From Clostridiales bacterium (GTDB lineage: Bacteria > Bacillota > Clostridia > Oscillospirales > Acutalibacteraceae): a stretch of DNA of 25,387 nt. The position numbers and the translations under genes were made by a program. The notes under the pieces are model-generated. The model did not search any database and had not been told where the DNA came from. It was given only the letters and a program-made list of their open reading frames with translations. Where the stretch lies: NCBI GenBank assembly GCA_019421725.1, contig JAHZES010000004.1, positions 1 through 25,387 on the forward strand. The letters are read 5' to 3'. Positions 15,174 through 22,788 of this stretch are shown one piece after another (positions within the stretch are counted from its first letter, which is position 1; every line of letters starts with the position of its first letter).

Positions 15174-16574
15174 TCAGACCGGATGGACCTTTTCCTTCAT
15201 GTCAAGATGCTCGCCGTCAATACCGTATTTTTTGTTGCGGCGCTCTTCAAAGAATTTTTTCGAAACCTGCGGGAACTGCGCATAGGAAAGAACATCCTCA
15301 TCCTGCTCAATAAATTCGGAAATTTCTCCGCGCAGCTTTTCCAACTCCGGTTCCAACAGGTCAGCAGGACGGCATTCAATCGGCTCTTCGTCGCCGATAA
15401 TTTTTTTGCGGAATTCAGGGTCAATTTTAATAGGCGTCTGGCCGTACTGACCGCGCACCAGACCCTTGAACTCATTGGTGCACATTTTGTAGCGTTCCCC
15501 TGTAATGACGTTGAACACTGCCTGGGTTCCTACGATCTGAGAAGACGGAGTAACAAGCGGCGGATATCCGGCGTCAGCGCGCACACGCGGAACCTCCTGC
15601 ATAACTTCGTCAAGCTTATCCAGCTTTCCGGCTTCCTTCAACTGAGAAGCCAGATTGGAAAGCATACCGCCGGGCACCTGGTAAATCAACGCCTTTGTAT
15701 CTGTCGCAAGCATATCCGTCGAAAGCAGGCCCCGTTTGATATAGTCGCGGCGAAGCTCCATAAAATATGCACGGATCTCTGCAAACTGCGTCAGATCCAA
15801 GCCCGTATCATACTCTGTTCCCTGCAGCGCAGCAACCATGGATTCCGTCGGAGCATGGGAAGTGCCCAGTGCCAACGGAGACATTGCCGTGTCAATAATA
15901 TCGGCACCGGCCTCTATTCCCTTAAGCAGGCACATGCAAGCCAAACCGGAAGTATAATGAGTATGCAGCTGAATCGGAATGCTGACCGTTTCCTTAAGGG
16001 CCTTCACCAGCTCATATGTCGCGGTCGGGGTCAGCAAAGCCGCCATATCCTTAATGCAGATAGAGTTTGCGCCAAGGTCTTCAAGCTGTTTGGCATACCG
16101 GGTATAATATTCGGTGGTAAAAACCGGCCCCGTAGTATAGGAAATTGCTGCCTGAACATGAGCCTTTTCTTTTACAGCGGCCTTAATGGAGGTCTGCAGA
16201 TTGCGAATGTCATTCAAAGCATCGAAAATCCGGATGATATCGATACCATTTGCAACGGATTTCTGAACAAAGTATTCAACGACATCATCGGCATAGTGAC
16301 GATATCCCAACATATTCTGACCGCGAAACAGCATTTGAAGCTTTGTGTTGGGGCATTTCTCACGCAAAAGACGCAGACGATCCCACGGATCTTCATGCAA
16401 GAAACGCAGGCAGCTGTCAAACGTGGCGCCGCCCCAGCATTCCAGAGAATGAAAGCCGATCTTATCAAGCTGCGGCAAAATAGGCTCCATTTCCGCAGTA
16501 GACATTCTTGTCGCAAGAAGAGACTGATGTGCATCGCGGAGCACAGTCTCTGTAATCAGAACTTTTTTAGCCAT
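15174..16574 (-). CDS. Biotin-dependent carboxyltransferase, OadA / transcarboxylase 5S type
   Basis: A TIM-barrel carboxyltransferase that moves CO2 between carboxybiotin and pyruvate/oxaloacetate. Visible features are RDAHQS (13-18, metal-binding D14), Lys175 in the IKDMAALL segment (the Lys carbamylated in the family) and metal ligands H204 and H206 (LHTHYTSG). 466 residues is the size of OadA or 5S without a fused biotin domain; the carrier is a separate gene upstream. The start ATG 16574 (MAKKVLITETVLRD) has AAAGGA 13 bases upstream. It could serve oxaloacetate decarboxylase or a soluble transcarboxylase; the missing membrane subunit favours the latter. Confidence 0.9.
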   Translation of the reverse strand: MAKKVLITETVLRDAHQSLLATRMSTAEMEPILPQLDKIGFHSLECWGGATFDSCLRFLHEDPWDRLRLLREKCPNTKLQMLFRGQNMLGYRHYADDVVEYFVQKSVANGIDIIRIFDALNDIRNLQTSIKAAVKEKAHVQAAISYTTGPVFTTEYYTRYAKQLEDLGANSICIKDMAALLTPTATYELVKALKETVSIPIQLHTHYTSGLACMCLLKGIEAGADIIDTAMSPLALGTSHAPTESMVAALQGTEYDTGLDLTQFAEIRAYFMELRRDYIKRGLLSTDMLATDTKALIYQVPGGMLSNLASQLKEAGKLDKLDEVMQEVPRVRADAGYPPLVTPSSQIVGTQAVFNVITGERYKMCTNEFKGLVRGQYGQTPIKIDPEFRKKIIGDEEPIECRPADLLEPELEKLRGEISEFIEQDEDVLSYAQFPQVSKKFFEERRNKKYGIDGEHLDMKEKVHPV

Positions 16575-16668
16575 TCTTTATGACCATTCCTTTCTTGCAG
16601 GATTCACAGCATGGAACAGCACAAATTCCTTTCTGTATTCCTGAAAACGAGTTCGAAACGGGTGCTTC

Positions 16669-17100
16669 TTACTGGAGAGAAACAAGCGGTGTGCCAGAGT
16701 CTACGCTCTGCCCCTTGCTGACGTGAATTCCGGCGACAACACCGTCATGCGGCGCCATAATCTCATTCTCCATCTTCATGGCCTCCAGAATAACCAACAC
16801 GTCTCCTTCGGAAACGGACTGACCTACCGTAACGTCTACGCTGACAATCGTGCCGGGCATCGGAGAATTAATGGTCTCGGCATCCGCTGCAGGAGCCGGA
16901 GCTGCCGCAGGGGCAGGCGCAGGAGCGGGAGCGGAAACCGGAGCAGCCGCAGGCGCTGCTGCAGGAGCGGGAGCAGAAACCGGAGCAGCCGCAGATGCTG
17001 CTGCAGGAGCAGGAACCGAAGCCGCAGGAACGCCTGCTCCTGTTTCTTCCACCTGAACATCATAGGAAACGCCGTTAACGGTAATTTTAAGATTTTTCAT
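16669..17100 (-). CDS. Biotin carboxyl carrier protein with Ala/Pro linker
   Basis: Carries CO2 on a swinging biotin between the two carboxyltransferases. It has a short N-terminal beta segment (1-20), a flexible Ala/Pro linker (about 24-74) encoded partly by a 42-base tandem repeat, and a C-terminal biotinyl domain (about 76-143). The biotinylation motif is EAMKMEN with Lys109. At 143 residues it matches the transcarboxylase 1.3S or OadC type. It lies between the 12S-like and 5S-like genes. A short GC hairpin (GGGCG-TTG-CGCCC, 17124-17136) lies in the gap upstream, without a T-run. Confidence 0.94.
   Translation of the reverse strand: MKNLKITVNGVSYDVQVEETGAGVPAASVPAPAAASAAAPVSAPAPAAAPAAAPVSAPAPAPAPAAAPAPAADAETINSPMPGTIVSVDVTVGQSVSEGDVLVILEAMKMENEIMAPHDGVVAGIHVSKGQSVDSGTPLVSLQ
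16919..17017 (-). repeat. 42-bp tandem repeat within the biotin carrier linker
   Basis: Two full copies of a 42-base unit (16919-16960 and 16961-17002) differ at only a few positions. They are followed by a partial third copy starting at 17003. Each encodes 14 residues of Ala/Pro/Val/Ser linker. The length keeps the reading frame, so copy-number change would only lengthen or shorten the arm. Confidence 0.85.
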
Positions 17101-17142
17101 GATATTACTCTTCCTTTCGTAGCGGGCGCAACGCCCCGGTTT

Positions 17143-18537
17143 TTATAGCTGAATATTAGAGTGTTTCTTGGGAAGCCGACTCACGCGTTTGCCTGCAAGC
17201 ATATCAAACGCGTTGATGAGACAGGCTCTGGTCTCTGCCGGAACAATCACATCATCAATGAAGCCCGCTTCAGCCGCAGCAAGCGGTGACGCTTCTGTAT
17301 CCATGTAATTACGAACAATTTCCTCACGCTGGGTTTTGGGATCCGTCATGGCAGCAAGCTGTTCCTCACAGAGAATGGCAACTGCAGCTTTGGGTTCCAA
17401 CGCAGAAATTACCGCGCTGGGCCATGCGACGGTCAGGTCGGCATTCGCCGCACGGCCAGCCATCGCAATAAACGCAGAACCGTAAGCAGTGCCCGTTATA
17501 ACGGAAATTTTTACCGTAGTGGCTTCCGCATATGCGTGCGCAAGCATGGACGCTTCTCTAAGAGATGCAAAACCGGTGCTGTTGACCAACGTTACGACCG
17601 GAATCGCAAAAGCGTCGCAAAAACGGACAAATCGGGAAATCTTTTCGCATGCGGCAGCATCGATCGCACCGGAATCCGTAGCAACTACCCCGCAAACGGA
17701 ACCGCCGACGGTAGCCATTTCACAGACCGCACCCGTACCGAAATCCTTAAGCAATTCAATCGCGCTGCCTGCGTCTACGACGGCCGCAACAATTTCTGAA
17801 GCGACGGCTGCAGAACAGTCAGCATCCAACTTGGCTGCGGCTGCATTTAAAAGCGCCGCACCGTTCTCCGGCTCTGAAAACTCGCACATCAAAGGAGTTT
17901 CCAAGTTATTAGAGGGCAGCATGGAAACAAAATTACGCGCTAAGACAACTGCATCCTCGCCGTTTTCGGCAATCAGGTGCGCTGCGCCGGACTTTGCGGC
18001 TTCCTCCGCACTTTCGTCGCTGCCGTTTACTGCTACGCCAAAGACCGCATCCTTTGCCATAATTACAAAATCCGCGCCTGCCGCAATCATAGCCGAAGTA
18101 CCCACGCAAGTTCCTGCAATTACAGAAATCTGCGGGACAACACCCGAAAGATTGTTGCTCTGCAGCAGCAGATCTCCGTAAGCGGCCAGCATTTCATTGC
18201 CTTCCTTCAGGCGGCCGCCGTTGGAATCAAAAATTCCGACAACAGGCGCTCCTGTTTTGACAGCAAGATCGTAAACCTTTTTGATTTTGGCTGCCTGCGC
18301 CTTCGACATTGCACCCCCGGCGATCTCGCTGTTCTGTGAGAACGCGTACACAGGGTTGCCGTTAACCGAACCAAAACCGGCTACGACCTCGGCCTGTCCC
18401 TTTCCGGATTTTGCAAGGCTGTCGATCTCGACAAAGGTTCCCTCGTCAAACAGCGCCAAAATCCGTTTTTTTGCCGGAGCATTGTCCTGCGCTGCATGCG
18501 ATTTCTGAACCAGTTCGAGCTTTGTATCCATACTCAT
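17143..18537 (-). CDS. Acyl-CoA carboxyltransferase subunit, transcarboxylase 12S / MmdA-like, divergent
   Basis: Crotonase-fold carboxyltransferase with two tandem halves (about 1-230 and 230-464), related to MmdA, PccB and transcarboxylase 12S, which exchange CO2 between biotin and an acyl-CoA. FVEID, VYAFSQ, GAPVVGI and SGVVPQISVIAG mark the N half; RFVRFCDAFAIPVVTLV and AYAEATTVKISVITG mark the C half. It is about 50 residues shorter than typical members. Motifs differ from the usual form: NGGRLKEG for SGGARIQEG, VGTSAM for GGAVYS, NSTGFAS for the DxPGFxxG loop, and AYGSAF for AYGGAY. Substrate is therefore uncertain (methylmalonyl-CoA is a guess). ATG 18537 has GGAGG 7 bases upstream; it is the first gene of the operon. 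Confidence 0.88.
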   Translation of the reverse strand: MSMDTKLELVQKSHAAQDNAPAKKRILALFDEGTFVEIDSLAKSGKGQAEVVAGFGSVNGNPVYAFSQNSEIAGGAMSKAQAAKIKKVYDLAVKTGAPVVGIFDSNGGRLKEGNEMLAAYGDLLLQSNNLSGVVPQISVIAGTCVGTSAMIAAGADFVIMAKDAVFGVAVNGSDESAEEAAKSGAAHLIAENGEDAVVLARNFVSMLPSNNLETPLMCEFSEPENGAALLNAAAAKLDADCSAAVASEIVAAVVDAGSAIELLKDFGTGAVCEMATVGGSVCGVVATDSGAIDAAACEKISRFVRFCDAFAIPVVTLVNSTGFASLREASMLAHAYAEATTVKISVITGTAYGSAFIAMAGRAANADLTVAWPSAVISALEPKAAVAILCEEQLAAMTDPKTQREEIVRNYMDTEASPLAAAEAGFIDDVIVPAETRACLINAFDMLAGKRVSRLPKKHSNIQL

Positions 18538-18594
18538 TCCAGTTCCTCCGTTTCTTTGTGGGTAATAATTAATAAAAAAATCGAAATTAGAATT

Positions 18595-18623
18595 ATTATA
18601 TTACATTGTGAGAAATATAACAA
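18595..18623 (-). promoter_or_regulatory. Sigma-A-type promoter of the carboxyltransferase operon
   Basis: On the minus strand TTGTTA (rev-comp of 18618-18623) and a perfect TATAAT (rev-comp of 18595-18600) are separated by 17 bp. The -10 lies 57 bases upstream of the 12S-like start. The stretch 18541-18642 shows no terminator for the preceding gene, so some readthrough from the rluB operon is possible. Confidence 0.75.
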
Positions 18624-18642
18624 GTCCTTTAAATTTCATTTT

Positions 18643-19044
18643 TCAGTTTTGGCATCCCGCACATTTATGTATCAATTTTTGCAATTTAATTGTGTAAATT
18701 CCAACTGAATCCTTTTCAAATTTTAACTCAGGCAAAAAGGATTCCAGCGACGCCTCTTCACAACTGATCTCTGGAATGTAGCGGTTCAGCGCATAAGAGG
18801 CCGCGGAACGGATCATCAACTCTGCAAGCAGTTTTTCTTCCTCGCTCATCGCCTCTCCTGCCGCTCGGCCGGTCAACTGCATCTGCGGAATAACTAGCCG
18901 ATTTTCTTCCTCCCGTACGGAAAACCATCCAATTTCTTTTCCTGCCTCAACAGCAGAATAAATACAGCTGAACTCTCTGCACACCGGGTGCGTCTTACAA
19001 AATTTATCTTTTTCCTTTTCCGGGACCGGCAGCACAGATATCAT
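18643..19044 (-). CDS. Small protein, possibly a degenerate GNAT-fold acetyltransferase
   Basis: 133 residues from ATG 19044 (MISVLPVPEKEKDKF), which has AAAGGA 9 bases upstream; ATG 19053 is too close to that site. The layout suggests a GNAT-like fold: a beta strand GKEIGWFSV, a helix LLAELMIRSAASYALNRYI and then SFLPELKFEKD, reminiscent of the LxxLGF ending. No clear acetyl-CoA loop (R/QxxGxG/A) is present, so activity is doubtful. Cysteines cluster at the N side (KFCKTHPVCREFSC) and at the end (CAGC). It follows rluB at 29 bases and is probably the last gene of that operon. The function is unknown. Confidence 0.65.
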   Translation of the reverse strand: MISVLPVPEKEKDKFCKTHPVCREFSCIYSAVEAGKEIGWFSVREEENRLVIPQMQLTGRAAGEAMSEEEKLLAELMIRSAASYALNRYIPEISCEEASLESFLPELKFEKDSVGIYTIKLQKLIHKCAGCQN

Positions 19045-19073
19045 AATGACCATTCCTTTCTTTCTGATAACGC

Positions 19074-19814
19074 TTACGGCTCGGATGCGTCGTTTTTAGC
19101 GGCGGTTGTGAGGGATGAGACTTCTTGCGAGGTCAATTCTCTCCAATCTCCGGGTTTCAGCATTCCCATTTTCACATTACCGATCGCCGTCCGCTTTAAG
19201 CGTGCAACCTCAAGACCAAGCGCCTCGCACATTTTACGGATCTGTCGATTGCGGCCCTCGTAAAGATTGATTTCCAATACTACACGTCCCGGCTCCCGAG
19301 TAAGGATCCTGACATCGGCAGGCGCAGTCCGATAGCCATCGATGACCATGCCCGTCATCAACGCGGTAATCTGATCTTCCGTAATGTCCGGCCGGACCGT
19401 CACCCGATAGGTCTTGCCAATATGCCGCGACGGATGCATCATTTTCTGCGCAAATTCACCGTCATTAGTGAAAAAAAGCAGTCCTTCCGACTCGCGATCC
19501 AATCGGCCGACCGGATAAATGCGCGCACCAACATTCTGCACCAATTCTGCCACGCACTTTCGACCCATTTCGTCACTCATCGTCGTTACATAACCGCGCG
19601 GCTTATGCAGCATGATGTAGATCATTTTTTTCTGCGCAACCACACGGCGTCCGTGAACCGAGACCTTGTCTCTGGACGGGTCTACCTTATCCCCCACCTG
19701 AACGGGTTTTCCGTTAACGCGTACCGCGCCGGCAGCGATCATTTCCTCTGCTTTTCTCCGAGATGCGATCCCGCAATCTGCGAGAAACTTCTGCAGACGT
19801 ACTTCCTGTTTCAA
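19074..19814 (-). CDS. rluB: 23S rRNA pseudouridine synthase (RluB family)
   Basis: Isomerises a uridine in 23S rRNA (U2605 in E. coli). An S4 RNA-binding domain covers about 4-60 (RLQKFLADCGIASRRKAEEM). The catalytic domain has GRLDRESEGLL (103-113) with catalytic D106. YRVTVRPDI, EINLYEGRNRQIRKM and VARLKRTAIG complete the family pattern. 246 residues is normal. The start is TTG at 19814, since no in-frame ATG lies nearby. A five-codon mini-frame (ATG GTG GAT GCT GTT TGA) begins 15 bases upstream and its stop overlaps the TTG, suggesting coupling. It lies 24 bases after the carboxypeptidase gene. Confidence 0.93.
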   Translation of the reverse strand: MKQEVRLQKFLADCGIASRRKAEEMIAAGAVRVNGKPVQVGDKVDPSRDKVSVHGRRVVAQKKMIYIMLHKPRGYVTTMSDEMGRKCVAELVQNVGARIYPVGRLDRESEGLLFFTNDGEFAQKMMHPSRHIGKTYRVTVRPDITEDQITALMTGMVIDGYRTAPADVRILTREPGRVVLEINLYEGRNRQIRKMCEALGLEVARLKRTAIGNVKMGMLKPGDWRELTSQEVSSLTTAAKNDASEP

Positions 19815-19838
19815 ACAGCATCCACCATACCTTCCAAA

Positions 19839-20987
19839 TTATTTTCCTATTCCAAATAAATTGCGAAAGAACTCGCCGACTTTTTCAAACCAACTACGCT
19901 TTCTTTCTACAAAATCAATTTTTTCACCTGTAACCAGCGAAAGCTCCGCGACTGTTTCTCCGTCAAGCGTATAAACCAGACGCCCCGCGACCTGACCGGG
20001 AAGCGTAGGAGCATACAGAAACGGTTCTGTTTCCAAACGCATTTGAATATCAGCCGCGCGTCCCGCCGGGATTACTGCCTCCACAGGCGGCGCCTCTTTT
20101 AGAACCGTGCGGCATTCTTTCCCCGTTCCAACCACCGGCACTGTGATCTGCATACCGGATTCGGCAAAAACTACACGTTCTATCTGCCCAAATCCGTATT
20201 CCATCATCTTCTTGTGATCGTTCCAATCATCGGGGTCATTCAACGTTACCGCCACTAATTGGATGCCGTCCCGTTCACAGCTGCTGACGAGACAGCGTCC
20301 GCTCTTTTTGGTAAAGCCCGTCTTGATACCGTTGCAGCCGGACAATTCCAACAGCAGCCGATTATGGTTATAAAAAGTTCTTCGAATCTCCGGCTCTGTA
20401 AAATCGACCGTCATGCTTTTCTGTGAAACAATCGCAGAAAAATCCGGACAACGCATGGCGGCACACCCCAATACCGCCATATCAAATGCAGTGGTATAAT
20501 GTTCTTCGTCATCCAGGCCTGACGGCGTGACAAAATGCGTATTTTTCATACCGAGACTTTTCGCATACTCGTTCATTTTTTCAGCAAACGCCTTTTGGGA
20601 ACCCGCCAACGTAATGGCAATTGCATTGGCAGCATCATTACCCGATTCCAGCAGTAACCCAATCACCAGAGCGCGCAATGTCAGTCTTTCTCCTGCTTTC
20701 AGATAAATAGACGAGCCCTCTACTTCAATCATTTCCTGCGTAATTTCAACCACGTCATCCAACCGCTCAGACTGAACCGCGATCAGCGCCGTCATAATTT
20801 TTGTTGTACTTGCCATTGATCGTCGTTCTTCGCTGTTCTTTGCGAAAAGAACCCTGTTGCTCTGCGTCTCCATTAAAACTGCTGAAAAAGCACAGACATC
20901 CGGCTGTTCTGCTCCAGCAGCCGGAAAATTCAAAAGCAACGCACTCGCCATTAATATGGCTGTCAGTAAGGAAATGATCCGATTCAT
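19839..20987 (-). CDS. D-alanyl-D-alanine carboxypeptidase (DacB/DacF type)
   Basis: A low-molecular-weight penicillin-binding protein that trims the terminal D-Ala of stem peptides. The signal peptide is about 1-26 (ends AAGA). The S11 motifs are STTK (60-63, nucleophile S60, base K63), SGN (115-117) and KTG (222-224). A C-terminal beta domain (about 265-345) and a final amphipathic helix (SWFEKVGEFFRNLFGIGK) for membrane attachment follow. 382 residues is typical. I choose ATG 20987 because the signal peptide begins there; ATG 21011 would add eight hydrophilic residues. Next to ytfJ and scpAB it may be sporulation-linked, like dacB of B. subtilis, but spmA and spmB are not present. Confidence 0.92.
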   Translation of the reverse strand: MNRIISLLTAILMASALLLNFPAAGAEQPDVCAFSAVLMETQSNRVLFAKNSEERRSMASTTKIMTALIAVQSERLDDVVEITQEMIEVEGSSIYLKAGERLTLRALVIGLLLESGNDAANAIAITLAGSQKAFAEKMNEYAKSLGMKNTHFVTPSGLDDEEHYTTAFDMAVLGCAAMRCPDFSAIVSQKSMTVDFTEPEIRRTFYNHNRLLLELSGCNGIKTGFTKKSGRCLVSSCERDGIQLVAVTLNDPDDWNDHKKMMEYGFGQIERVVFAESGMQITVPVVGTGKECRTVLKEAPPVEAVIPAGRAADIQMRLETEPFLYAPTLPGQVAGRLVYTLDGETVAELSLVTGEKIDFVERKRSWFEKVGEFFRNLFGIGK

Positions 20988-21039
20988 GTTGTCTACACCT
21001 GCCTCACCCATTCATATGCATAAGCAGGTGAAAAAACAA

Positions 21040-21489
21040 TTAATTCGCAAGTTTTTCATTAATCTCGGCAGCTGCCTGTTCGGCAATTTTGTCCGATTCT
21101 TCATCCGCAGTCGTCGGATCCTTTTTTCGGTTCTTCACAAATCCGCTGATCTTATCTACCGCTTCCGGAACCATTTCTACGATGCGATCCGCCGTCGTTA
21201 CAGGAGGATTGACCGGCAGCAGCTTAACTGCTCCTCCGCTAATCGTCAAAAAAGCGATAGGAGCAATGGTCACTCCCGCTCCGCCCCCGCCGCCGAACAG
21301 CTCTCGCGTCGTTGTTTTTGAGGGCAGGTCGGAACCGCCGGCCGCAAATCCGTAAGTCACTTTTGAAACCGGAATTACCGTGACGTCTCCTGCCTGAATC
21401 GGCGTACCGATAATTGTATTGGCATCCACCATGGCCTTGATTTTCTCAATGGTTTTGTCCATCATGCTTTCCGCCGTACGCTCTGCCAT
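21040..21489 (-). CDS. ytfJ: GerW-family sporulation protein YtfJ
   Basis: 149 residues. The protein has the family features as I recall them: an N-terminal helix (KTIEKIKAMVDANTIIGTPI), then TVIPVSKVTYGFAAGG, a glycine loop GGGGGAG (66-72) and IAPIAFLTISGG. In B. subtilis YtfJ (GerW) is made in the forespore and is needed for normal L-alanine germination. AAAGGA lies 9 bases upstream of ATG 21489. It is downstream of the DUF2953 gene ytfI, the conserved ytfI-ytfJ pair. I saw no obvious sigma-F or sigma-G promoter in the 72-base gap before it. Confidence 0.92.
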   Translation of the reverse strand: MAERTAESMMDKTIEKIKAMVDANTIIGTPIQAGDVTVIPVSKVTYGFAAGGSDLPSKTTTRELFGGGGGAGVTIAPIAFLTISGGAVKLLPVNPPVTTADRIVEMVPEAVDKISGFVKNRKKDPTTADEESDKIAEQAAAEINEKLAN

Positions 21490-21561
21490 AATATAACATC
21501 CTTTCCTGATTTGATTGAAAACGGTTTCTCTGCAGCTGCCTCCGAATAGATAAGACGCCGC

Positions 21562-22186
21562 TCAACGGTCTGTTTGCTCTGTCGTGTTTTTTTTCGCGGT
21601 ATTGCCGTCGGACCTTCCTGCAGCGTCCATTTTTTCTTTCAGCATTAATCGTAAAAAAGAAACGCACGCAGCAACCGCTGCGCAAATCACCCAACCAAGA
21701 CGAAGCCTGATCCGAATCTTGCAACGGATCTGGTATTCTTTAGAAAAAAAATCCGGGTAGATCTGCAAATTGTGCCGTCGGCAGCGTGTCAGTGAAAGCA
21801 GCTGAGCCCATACGGGAAATACCGCTGAGCAGATCCTTCCATACTGTTCCGCCACGGAAGCAGAATCTTCGCCCCCAACGGCAATTTCCGCCTCACAGCG
21901 TTCCGCGATCAGATGTCTGCCTACGCGCTTGACGGCCCGCAATAAAATATGAAGCAGCTTTTTTAAAAAACTCAGAAATCCCCCGAGTCCTTTTCCCTCC
22001 CGAATTTCAGAAAACAGGCTTTGCTTTTCCTTCTTCTCTCCTTTGAGATTCTGCTGTTTCTCCGGCTTCGATCGTTTCCCTCCAGTTTCCGGCGGCAGAA
22101 TTTTCAACGGCACAAAAGCGATTCGGTATCAGCAGAAGAACCAGACAGAAAACAAAAACAGAACCCAAAATAATCCGGCCGGTCAA
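21562..22186 (-). pseudogene. ytfI: DUF2953 protein (YtfI-like), reading frame broken near the N-terminus
   Basis: The main frame (from GTG 22113 to the stop at 21562) encodes a Lys-rich segment, then AEIAVGGEDSASVAEQYGRI, IYPDFFSKEYQIRCKIRIRL and a membrane helix, typical of the DUF2953 body. It lacks a proper start. The only well-placed start, TTG 22186 with AGGAGG seven bases upstream, encodes the expected N-terminal membrane helix (TGRIILGSVFVFCLVLLLIP) but in another frame, which reaches a TGA after about 58 codons. The break lies near 22113-22130. From the usual family length, about 15 residues seem lost at the junction, so a small deletion causing a frameshift fits best. An assembly error is possible. 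It lies between scpB and ytfJ. Confidence 0.65.
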
Positions 22187-22224
22187 TCTCCATCCTCCTT
22201 TTTACTGCTTCAGAAAGCCTGCTT

Positions 22225-22788
22225 CTAAATTTCTGCGGCGTCCGGGCCGGCTTTATTTTCTTCTGCGGAAGCTTCCTGCGGATGCTGTACCGGCGGCAAT
22301 TCCGCCAAGGAAGTCAGATGAAAGCAGCGCAGAAAATTATCCGTTGTTCCATAAAGCAGCGGGCGCCCCGGAAGTTCCAGCCTTCCCTTTTCTTCGATCA
22401 GCCCTTTTGCAACTAAGCTGGATACGACACCGGAGGAATCCACACCGCGCACCTGCTCTATGAACCCCTTTGTAACCGGTTGGTTGTAAGCTACAATGGC
22501 CAGTATTTCCATTGCCGCCTGCGAAAGAGGCACATTGCGCCGCTGCTCCAAAACGCCCCGGATCTGCTCTGCAAAACATTCCTTGGTACACAGCTGATAA
22601 GTGTCATCCAGCTTTACGATACGCAGACCGCTCGATTCATTTTGCCTTTTTTCCATCATCAATGTCAGGAGCTTGAGCAGCGTCGGCTTGTCCATCTCCA
22701 GCACATCGGCCAGTTTATCTGCCGAAACCGGCTCTCCGCTTGCAAACAAAACTGCCTCAATCGCTGCCTGTGCCTGTATAATCTCCAT
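22225..22788 (-). CDS. scpB: Segregation and condensation protein B
   Basis: A winged-helix dimer that, with ScpA, bridges SMC heads in bacterial condensin. The N-terminal AAIEAVLFASGEPVSADKLA segment and the MEILAIVAYNQPVTKGFIEQVRGVDSSGVV segment are characteristic. 187 residues from ATG 22788, which has AAAGGAG 8 bases upstream; the GTG at 22797 overlaps that site and is rejected. The C-terminal tail (about 165-187) is Glu/Ala-rich and likely disordered. The gene overlaps the end of scpA by 32 bases. Confidence 0.95.
   Translation of the reverse strand: MEIIQAQAAIEAVLFASGEPVSADKLADVLEMDKPTLLKLLTLMMEKRQNESSGLRIVKLDDTYQLCTKECFAEQIRGVLEQRRNVPLSQAAMEILAIVAYNQPVTKGFIEQVRGVDSSGVVSSLVAKGLIEEKGRLELPGRPLLYGTTDNFLRCFHLTSLAELPPVQHPQEASAEENKAGPDAAEI

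Noticed and set aside
15159..16583. 474-residue open frame on the plus strand opposite the 5S/OadA-like gene
   Set aside because: It mirrors the real gene almost end to end, has no good ribosome binding site and no recognisable domain. Codon bias of the real gene explains it.
16836..17063. Low-complexity Gly/Ala and Leu/Arg frames over the biotin carrier linker
   Set aside because: They are out-of-frame readings of the 42-bp tandem repeat, not genes.
17124..17136. GC hairpin GGGCG-TTG-CGCCC between the 12S-like and carrier genes as a terminator
   Set aside because: Five-base stem with no T-run after it on the minus strand. At most it is a minor intercistronic structure.
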